Below, piece by piece: positions 29,279 to 34,626 of a stretch of DNA of 34,626 nt. The stretch comes from Candidatus Ozemobacteraceae bacterium. GTDB lineage: Bacteria; Muiribacteriota; Ozemobacteria; Ozemobacterales; Ozemobacteraceae. The number at the start of each line of letters is the position of its first letter. Position 1 is the stretch's first letter. Made by a program: the position numbers and the translations under genes. Below the pieces are notes generated by a model that had not been told where the DNA came from, searched no databases, and saw only the letters and a list, made by a program, of their open reading frames with translations. Location of the stretch: NCBI GenBank assembly GCA_035373905.1, contig DAOSOK010000047.1, positions 1 through 34,626 on the forward strand. Direction: 5' to 3'.

Positions 29279-31540
29279 ATGGCCCGATTATTATCGTGGG
29301 GACGCATCGCAAAGAGCAAAGCACATTCCGATCGCGGGGCGCAATGTCTCGTTCTGAAGGCAATTCTCACCTACATATCCCGCTGTTCCCGGGCGATGAA
29401 TCAGCGGGTCTTCGATGCGCTGTTCGAACTCGTTCCCGAAGACCGGCAAAAATGTATATTTAATGATATACATTTACGGATGCAGAAGTTCAAAAAGCGT
29501 TATTTCGACCATCATCGAATGAAGGGAATCTTCGCAAATCCGATCGATACGGACGATCTGGCATATGCGGCAATCAAGGTGAAGAAGATCCGCACCATCG
29601 TCGTTTCGATTCTGGTAAGCACCTTCAAACTTCACCTCTCCTCTCTGCTGAAGGGCGACTGCATGCCGGAAACGGTGTTCGTGAAACGCCTCGACGACTT
29701 GTCACGCCTGTTCGATCTCACCGTGGTGGAACGCGATCTCCTCGCCGTGATGATCCTCCGGAGGCAACAGGAACAACTGGACACCCTCTTCGACAATGTC
29801 CCGTCCGTGTCGAACGCTCAACGCCTCCTGAAATACAAGACATTTGTCCCTCATCCGGATTATCTCTCCCGCAAGGCGCTCGGCCCGGACGGCACGCTAC
29901 GGAGGCTCGGATTCGTCGACTCCGACGGCGACGTCAGCATCGAGATCTCCGAGTTCATCGACGGACTGCGCTCAACGCCTCTCACCGACATCTATTTTTC
30001 CAGGTTCGAAGGATCGGCGCTTCCTCTCGATCGTCTGATGATCAGGCCAGAAGACATCGAAACGATACGATCGCTCCTGAAGAACCGCCGGGCCGGCCAG
30101 GGCATCAACATCCTGCTCGCCGGGCCGCCTGGAACGGGCAAAACCGAGACGGTGCGCGCCCTTTCGAAACAGTTCGGCCTCGACCTGTTCGAGATCCGCT
30201 CCTCGCCGAACCTCGGGGAGGTCAAGTCCCGAGAAGCGGGCGGAACGACGTTCCGGATGCGGGCTCTGTATGCCTGTCGCCACGGCTTCGGCAAGGATTC
30301 CCGGACCGCCATCCTGATCGACGAGGCGGACGAACTTCTCGGCAGCGGGGTCGGCAGTTTTCTGCAGATGCTCGGCATCGATACGCCGAAGGCCGGCAAG
30401 GCGCAGCTCAACGAGGCCCTCGACTCGGCGACCTGCGTCCAGTTCTGGATCGCCAACAGCCTCCAGGGGATGGATTCATCCACCCGCCGCCGTTTCGCGT
30501 TCGCCATCCAGTATCAACGGACCACCTCGACGGATCGCCTGAAGATCTGGGAAACGGCCGTCGAGCGCCACGGGCTCGCCCGGCTGGTGCTGCCGGAAGA
30601 CCGGAAACGGTTTTCCGCCCGGTATGATATCGACGCGGGCGGCATCGATTCGGCGCTGCGCCACTCGGCCAACCTCGCGCGGCGGGGCGGCGGCCGGAAA
30701 CTGCTGATCGGGCAGATCGACCGCCTGCTCGCCTCCCAGACCCTGTTCACGGGTAAAAAAGCCGCCCCGGCTCTCGAACATCTCCACACCTCGGAGCATG
30801 TCGATCTCGCCGAGTTGACGATCGCCCCCAGGGGCGATCTCGAGCGCGTCCTCGAGATCGTTTCGAGCGGCAGGCTCAAGCCCGGCGACGGCCGCCCGCG
30901 GGCGATGTCGATCCTGCTCGAGGGGCCGCCCGGCACGGGCAAGACGCATTTCGCCCGGCACGTCGCCGACGTCCTGAAGGCGCCCCTGCACGTGAAGACC
31001 GCCTCGCACATCCTCAACATGTACGTCGGGCAGACCGAACAGCGGATCCGCGAGGCGTTCGAGGCGGCCGAGCGCGAAGATGCGGTGCTCTTCTTCGACG
31101 AGATCGACGGACTGCTGGGCGGCCGCGAGCGCTCGCATCACAGCTGGGAAGTAACCCAGGTGAACGAACTGCTGTCCGCGCTCGAAGCCTTCCGGGGCGT
31201 CTTCATCGCCGCGACCAACCACGCCGCCCTCCTGGACAAAGCGGCACGGCGCCGGTTCCAGTTCTCGCTCTCGTTCGGCCCTCTCGCGCAGGCGGCGGTG
31301 CTCAGCTTCTACCGCCGGTTCCTCGCTCCCCTCTGCGGAAAACCGCCGGCAAAGCGCGTCATTGACACGCTGAGCGGCATGGCGGGGCTCGTTCCGAGCG
31401 ACTTCGCCTGCACGCGGGACCGCTTCGCCCTCCAGCCCGACGCCAGGCCGTCCCACGAGGAACTCCTCGCCGTCCTGGACGACGTCCGGCGCAACCGCCT
31501 GCCGTCCGTCACGAGGTCGATCGGATTCCACGCCGCCTGA
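29279..31540 (+). CDS. Tandem AAA+ ATPase (two classic AAA modules)
   Basis: A 753-aa soluble protein. Residues 1-240 form a helical N-terminal domain with a winged-helix-like part (LFDLTVVERDLLAVMILRR to EISEFIDGLRS). Module 1 has Walker A GPPGTGKT (282-289), Walker B AILIDEAD (344-351) and STRRRF at 401-406. Module 2 has GPPGTGKT (549-556), pore loop MYVGQTE (581-587), Walker B LFFDEID (604-610) and ATNHAALLDKAARRRF. These are the second-region-of-homology marks of the classic AAA clade (Cdc48, FtsH, spastin). It should form a ring that pulls on proteins. AGGAGG lies 8 nt before the ATG. It lacks a protease domain; the M41 protein two genes on could supply one. Confidence 0.88.
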   Translation: MARLLSWGRIAKSKAHSDRGAQCLVLKAILTYISRCSRAMNQRVFDALFELVPEDRQKCIFNDIHLRMQKFKKRYFDHHRMKGIFANPIDTDDLAYAAIKVKKIRTIVVSILVSTFKLHLSSLLKGDCMPETVFVKRLDDLSRLFDLTVVERDLLAVMILRRQQEQLDTLFDNVPSVSNAQRLLKYKTFVPHPDYLSRKALGPDGTLRRLGFVDSDGDVSIEISEFIDGLRSTPLTDIYFSRFEGSALPLDRLMIRPEDIETIRSLLKNRRAGQGINILLAGPPGTGKTETVRALSKQFGLDLFEIRSSPNLGEVKSREAGGTTFRMRALYACRHGFGKDSRTAILIDEADELLGSGVGSFLQMLGIDTPKAGKAQLNEALDSATCVQFWIANSLQGMDSSTRRRFAFAIQYQRTTSTDRLKIWETAVERHGLARLVLPEDRKRFSARYDIDAGGIDSALRHSANLARRGGGRKLLIGQIDRLLASQTLFTGKKAAPALEHLHTSEHVDLAELTIAPRGDLERVLEIVSSGRLKPGDGRPRAMSILLEGPPGTGKTHFARHVADVLKAPLHVKTASHILNMYVGQTEQRIREAFEAAEREDAVLFFDEIDGLLGGRERSHHSWEVTQVNELLSALEAFRGVFIAATNHAALLDKAARRRFQFSLSFGPLAQAAVLSFYRRFLAPLCGKPPAKRVIDTLSGMAGLVPSDFACTRDRFALQPDARPSHEELLAVLDDVRRNRLPSVTRSIGFHAA
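29450..29475. repeat. Perfect AT-rich inverted repeat inside the tandem AAA+ gene
   Basis: AAATGTATAT (29450-29459), 6-nt spacer, ATATACATTT (29466-29475). It codes for KCIFNDIHL using rare A/T-ending codons in an otherwise GC-rich gene. It could be an operator, a mRNA hairpin or a protein-binding site. Confidence 0.7.
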
Positions 31541-31639
31541 TCCGCATCCGCACAGGGTCTGTCACCGTTCATGGGCCATGTCCGGCTCAACGATAGTCGA
31601 TTTTATATCTATATATATTATATCATTGGAGATTCCGTC

Positions 31640-31933
31640 ATGAGCATACAGGGTGTCGTCAAGAGATACGCGCTGATCATCGAGAAGGTGTCGCAGTGCC
31701 GTTTTCCCTCGCTGGAACAGATTCATCACTTCCTGCACGCGCACGGGTTCGAGATATCGAGACGGACTCTCCAGCGCGATATGGCGCGCATCTCCCTCGA
31801 GTTCGGCATTACGGTCCAGTATGACCGGACGCACCACGGCTACGTCCTCACCCGCGATGACGGCATCAACCCGGATATTCTCATCCGCTTCCTCGCCGCC
31901 GTCGGCCAGGGCCGTCCGAGCCATCCGGCGTGA
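31640..31933 (+). CDS. HTH-only relative of WYL-domain regulators
   Basis: A 97-aa protein equal to the N-terminal DNA-binding part of WYL-family regulators: VKRYALIIEKV, then PSLEQIHHFLHAHG, then ISRRTLQRDMARIS (recognition helix) and the wing VQYDRTHHGYVL. The ligand-sensing WYL domain and WCX end are absent; the frame ends at a normal stop just after the wing, and I see no WYL sequence in the following 100 nt. The ATG at 31640 has GGAG 8 nt upstream. A TATATA-rich stretch (31601-31630) before it may give it its own promoter. It sits between the two ATPase genes and probably regulates the locus. Confidence 0.75.
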   Translation: MSIQGVVKRYALIIEKVSQCRFPSLEQIHHFLHAHGFEISRRTLQRDMARISLEFGITVQYDRTHHGYVLTRDDGINPDILIRFLAAVGQGRPSHPA

Positions 31934-32036
31934 GCCCCCCCCGCAGATCCTTTTCAACGCACGATCTTTCGACGACGACATCTCCTGTCGCAGACAGGGG
32001 AATATACATTGAACAAAGCAAAACGGAGAAAACACC

Positions 32037-34121
32037 ATGATGTTCACGAACAGACAGACAACCGAAGAAATCGCCCGACGCCGGGAGATGCTCGAAACGG
32101 CCCGCCAGACCTTGCATGCGGAGTTCATCGGCGTCGCTGACACCATCGACGTCATCATCCGGGACATCAGTCCCTGGTTCCTCTTCCCGGATCTTCTCTC
32201 GAGGCCCACCGTCATCAACCTCTGGGGCATGACCGGGGTCGGCAAGACCTCACTGGTGAACAGGCTCGTCGAACTGATCGGCTTTCAGCGGCAGTATTTC
32301 AGATTCGACCTGGGCGACAAGAGCAGTTCGCTTTCGTTTCACGATTCTTACGCGACCCTGGCCGGCCGGAGCGAAGAGCTTCCGATGATCGTCGCCTTCG
32401 ACGAGGTTCATCACGCCCGCAGTCTCGATGGATTCGGAAACGAAGAGTCGGATGACAGAAACCGGCCGATGTGGGAACTGCTCGACTCGGGCACCGTTCG
32501 CAGCATCGAATGGTGTCGGAACTACTTCAACAGCTGGGGAGACCTTGCCGACAAGCTCGAGGATCTTCTTGCAAAAGGGGTCCGCATCGAAAATGGGGAA
32601 TTCGTGACCGGGCTCAGACAGGCAGAGCAGGAACTCAACCGGAATTTCAAGCGGGAAAAAAGTCGCCTGTTCATCCAGGAAGACGCTTTCGATGCAATCC
32701 TGAGAAAAGCCGGCAAAGACCTCGGGATCACGCTGAAATGCGACCTGGAAAAACACCTGCGGACATTGTCCGGACGGGAAGCCCCTCAGTTCATTCGCCT
32801 GGTCGACGCCCATTCGATTCACACCGTCGTGAAAAAGTTTCAGCATCTGCTCATCTTCGTCATGGGAAACCTCGACGAGGTGTTCACGATGAGCGGAGAT
32901 TTTTCCGCGGATCGCGACGCCGATCTGTTCTACCGTCTCTCGCTCGACATCACGATTCCCCAGGTGAAGAATGCGCTGAAACGACGCTTCCGCAGTGAAC
33001 AGATCGCACGGCTGGGCAACACGCACATCATCTTCCCCGCGGTTCGAAGGGAGTCCTTCGAACGCGTCATCGCCAAGGAACTCGAGAGCATCAGCCATCA
33101 CGTGTCGGAACGGTTCGACATCACCCTGGAATTCGACGAATCGGTCCACCGCCTCGTCTATGATGAAGGCGTGTATCCGACCCAGGGCTACCGGCCGCTT
33201 TTTTCGACGGTGCATCAACTGCTGAAGGGAAACATCGGCACGTTCCTTTCCGACGCCCTCGCCAGCCCGGTGCCCGTCACGAGGATGTTCCTGTTTGTCG
33301 AAGGGAAGCAACTCGTCGCGGTCTTCAGCGACGCAGCCGGAAGCGAGATGACGAAGAGTCTCGAACTGGCTCTGCCGCTGACCGATCTGCGCCAGTGCAC
33401 GCTGGACGATCGCCAGGCCGTCACCGCCGTTCACGAGAGCGGCCACGCCGTCATCCAGATGGTTCTGGCTCATATAATACCAAATGCTATTCACTCCGTG
33501 ACGAGCGACCATGACAACAACGGATTCATGACGAGAGAGGGAAACTCTCCGCCCACGACCCGACAGATCGCCCTGAGCGAAGCGGCGGTTTTGCTCGGGG
33601 GATTCGCCGCTGAGAAGCTGGTCTTCGGCAGTTCAGGCGTCACCGGTGGGTCGGCGTCCGATATGGCGAGAGCAACGGAACTCGTCTGCCGCGTGATCAA
33701 ACACTGCGGCATGGGTTCCCGGCAGATGTTCATCGAGAGCTGGACGCACAATGACGAGAAGGCCGTTCACGTGACGGAGGTCGAGCAGGAGATCGCCGAC
33801 GTCCTGAAGGAGGCCCTCGACCTGGCCGAGAAGACCTTGAAATCCGAATGGCGGCTTTTGCTGGAGCTGGCCGATTTCCTCTCGGATCACCGTGTCATCG
33901 AGCAGGACGCGATCCGTTCCATGTGCCGGGCCTACTCCACCACCGGCCTGCCAGACTCGATTTCGGCTGGCGTCGCAGAAACGGGCCAACGCCGTCGCCT
34001 GAAACAGATCGTCGCCGACCTCGACACCGACGCCGCCGATTCCCCGCCCTGGCCGCCCAGCCTCGAAAAGCGCCTGAGGCCCTCCCCGCCCCCCGACCTC
34101 CCCCTCGCCGCCGGAGGCTGA
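32037..34121 (+). CDS. Clp-type AAA+ ATPase fused to FtsH-like M41 zinc peptidase
   Basis: A 694-aa protein with no transmembrane helix. Residues 50-400 are an AAA+ module of ClpA/ClpB type: Walker A GMTGVGKT (64-71), Walker B MIVAFDEV (117-124), sensor-1 Asn278 in VMGNLDE, arginine-finger region EQIARLG (321-327), and sensor-2 GYRPLF (384-389) replacing the Clp GARPL. An insertion of about 100 residues lies between Walker B and sensor 1. Residues about 455-650 are an M41 metallopeptidase: HESGH (466-470) for HEAGH, LGGFAAEKLVFG, and the third zinc ligand Asp542 in SASDMARATELV. The C-terminus is Pro-rich. FtsH has a different (classic) AAA module and membrane anchor. It is likely a soluble ATP-dependent protease. 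The start is ATGATG, with ACGGAG 8 nt before it. Confidence 0.88.
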   Translation: MMFTNRQTTEEIARRREMLETARQTLHAEFIGVADTIDVIIRDISPWFLFPDLLSRPTVINLWGMTGVGKTSLVNRLVELIGFQRQYFRFDLGDKSSSLSFHDSYATLAGRSEELPMIVAFDEVHHARSLDGFGNEESDDRNRPMWELLDSGTVRSIEWCRNYFNSWGDLADKLEDLLAKGVRIENGEFVTGLRQAEQELNRNFKREKSRLFIQEDAFDAILRKAGKDLGITLKCDLEKHLRTLSGREAPQFIRLVDAHSIHTVVKKFQHLLIFVMGNLDEVFTMSGDFSADRDADLFYRLSLDITIPQVKNALKRRFRSEQIARLGNTHIIFPAVRRESFERVIAKELESISHHVSERFDITLEFDESVHRLVYDEGVYPTQGYRPLFSTVHQLLKGNIGTFLSDALASPVPVTRMFLFVEGKQLVAVFSDAAGSEMTKSLELALPLTDLRQCTLDDRQAVTAVHESGHAVIQMVLAHIIPNAIHSVTSDHDNNGFMTREGNSPPTTRQIALSEAAVLLGGFAAEKLVFGSSGVTGGSASDMARATELVCRVIKHCGMGSRQMFIESWTHNDEKAVHVTEVEQEIADVLKEALDLAEKTLKSEWRLLLELADFLSDHRVIEQDAIRSMCRAYSTTGLPDSISAGVAETGQRRRLKQIVADLDTDAADSPPWPPSLEKRLRPSPPPDLPLAAGG

Positions 34122-34127
34122 CGGGAG

Positions 34128-34349
34128 ATGAAAGGGCTTCTCTCCCTCCTGATCCCATCGCGAGCGGGCGGCCATGTCGCCCCCGTTTCGCGTATATCAG
34201 GGGTTTTGCCCGTATGTCGAATCCAGCCGGTCATGCGTGTCGTCAACCCGACCAAGGCTGCCAAAACAGCTCCGGCGGGATCGACATTTTCCGAGATACT
34301 GGATCTTGTTCTCAAGAATTCCGCACCACGCAACGGCCCAGTTATATAG
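34128..34349 (+). CDS. Small hypothetical protein, 73 aa
   Basis: A 73-aa ORF beginning 6 nt after the protease stop, with GGAGG about 10 nt before its ATG. It has a hydrophobic start (MKGLLSLLIP) and a middle segment VMRVVNPTKAAKTAPAG. No family is recognised. Codon use is GC-ending in the first part but less so later. Position and ribosome site favour a real last gene of the operon; small size and overlap with other open frames leave doubt. Confidence 0.4.
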   Translation: MKGLLSLLIPSRAGGHVAPVSRISGVLPVCRIQPVMRVVNPTKAAKTAPAGSTFSEILDLVLKNSAPRNGPVI

Positions 34350-34368
34350 TTATTACGATAGTATAATA

Positions 34369-34560
34369 ATGCAAAAGGGCGACAAGCACCTTCTCGACAG
34401 TTTCATCGCGCATTTCACGCGTGCCGTCAACCGGGAGATCGAGGTCATGCGGGAGCGGATGCGGGCTTTCGAAATCCAACTTGATGACGGACAGAGGGTC
34501 GAGGGAAACATCACCTCCTACTACTCGTCTCATATGTTAGGCAACAGCTATCACGAGTAA
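34369..34560 (+). CDS. Small hypothetical protein, 63 aa
   Basis: A 63-aa helical protein: HLLDSFIAHFTRAVNREI, then EVMRERMRAFEIQLDDG and a Tyr-rich end (SYYSSHM). The amphipathic charged helices and gene-like codon use suggest it is real. There is no Shine-Dalgarno; a TATAAT (34362-34367) lies 1 nt before the ATG, too close to be its own -10 box for this start. An in-frame upstream start through the AT-rich region is possible but would add unlikely sequence. Function unknown. Confidence 0.5.
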   Translation: MQKGDKHLLDSFIAHFTRAVNREIEVMRERMRAFEIQLDDGQRVEGNITSYYSSHMLGNSYHE

Positions 34561-34591
34561 AATATAATTCATCCAGACCGACAAGGCACAG

Positions 34592-34621
34592 CCGTTCGCC
34601 CTGAGCTTGTCGAAGGGCGAG
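34592..34621. repeat. Half copy of the REP-like repeat at the window end
   Basis: CCGTTCGCCCTGAGCTTGTC and the 10 nt after it are identical to the reverse complement of the right half of the 17254-17317 element. The copy may continue beyond the window. Confidence 0.75.
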
Positions 34622-34626
34622 TGCAT

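Overview
The window is about 34.6 kb of GC-rich (roughly 60% by eye) bacterial chromosome, densely coded on both strands, with short AT-rich intergenic patches. Hallmarks are sigma70-type promoters, Shine-Dalgarno sites of the AAGGAGG type, exported clostripain-family proteases, a tungsten/molybdenum aldehyde:ferredoxin oxidoreductase with its own ferredoxin, a sigma54 activator and abundant TPR/AAA+/Hsp70 proteins. This suggests an anaerobic or facultatively anaerobic, probably Gram-negative, environmental bacterium. Candidate lineages such as Riflebacteria/Ozemobacteria or a delta-proteobacterial/myxobacterial relative would fit, but the phylum cannot be fixed from the sequence alone. No rRNA, tRNA, CRISPR array, IS element or prophage was recognised.

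Layout. 1-3.9 kb: two TPR-like proteins, a short coupled pair of unknown small ORFs, and a minus-strand fusion of a decayed ketosynthase lobe to a PlsC-type acyltransferase. 3.9-6.5 kb (minus): an exported phospholipase C/P1-nuclease-fold protein and a UPF0104-type membrane protein. 6.7-11.6 kb (plus): a tightly packed, probably co-transcribed run of a membrane coiled-coil protein, an AI-2E family transporter, an ABC ATPase/permease pair and MnmA. 11.7-17.1 kb (minus): a DUF3137-like membrane protein, a histone H1-like Lys/Ala tail fused to an HTH domain with an operator-like palindrome on its promoter, and two tandem clostripain (C11) paralogues, one under a perfect TTGACA-N17-TATAAT promoter. 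17.4-22.8 kb (minus): a three-gene chaperone operon, DUF2760 membrane protein, Hsp70, Hsp70-DUF3731. 23.0-26.9 kb (minus): aldehyde:ferredoxin oxidoreductase and four-cluster ferredoxin, a YkgJ-like cysteine-cluster protein, an RRM RNA-binding protein and a two-TM protein.

27.0-34.6 kb (plus) is the most unusual part. A sigma54 enhancer-binding protein with an N-terminal domain that looks like a degenerate DHH phosphoesterase is followed by a good -24/-12 sigma54 promoter (28790-28806). Downstream come a 129-aa protein of unknown family, a tandem AAA+ ATPase, a WYL-type regulator reduced to its HTH, and a protein that fuses a Clp-type AAA+ module to an FtsH-type (M41) zinc peptidase. I infer an inducible AAA+ unfoldase/protease system in which the peptidase normally found in membrane-bound FtsH has been moved onto a soluble Clp-like motor and paired with a separate Cdc48-like double AAA+ protein. 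I know of no described system with this set.

Interspersed palindromic repeats of two families (a GTTCGCCCTGAGCTTGTCGAA type and a GGGCGGGTTTGAAACCCGCCC type) occupy several intergenic gaps.
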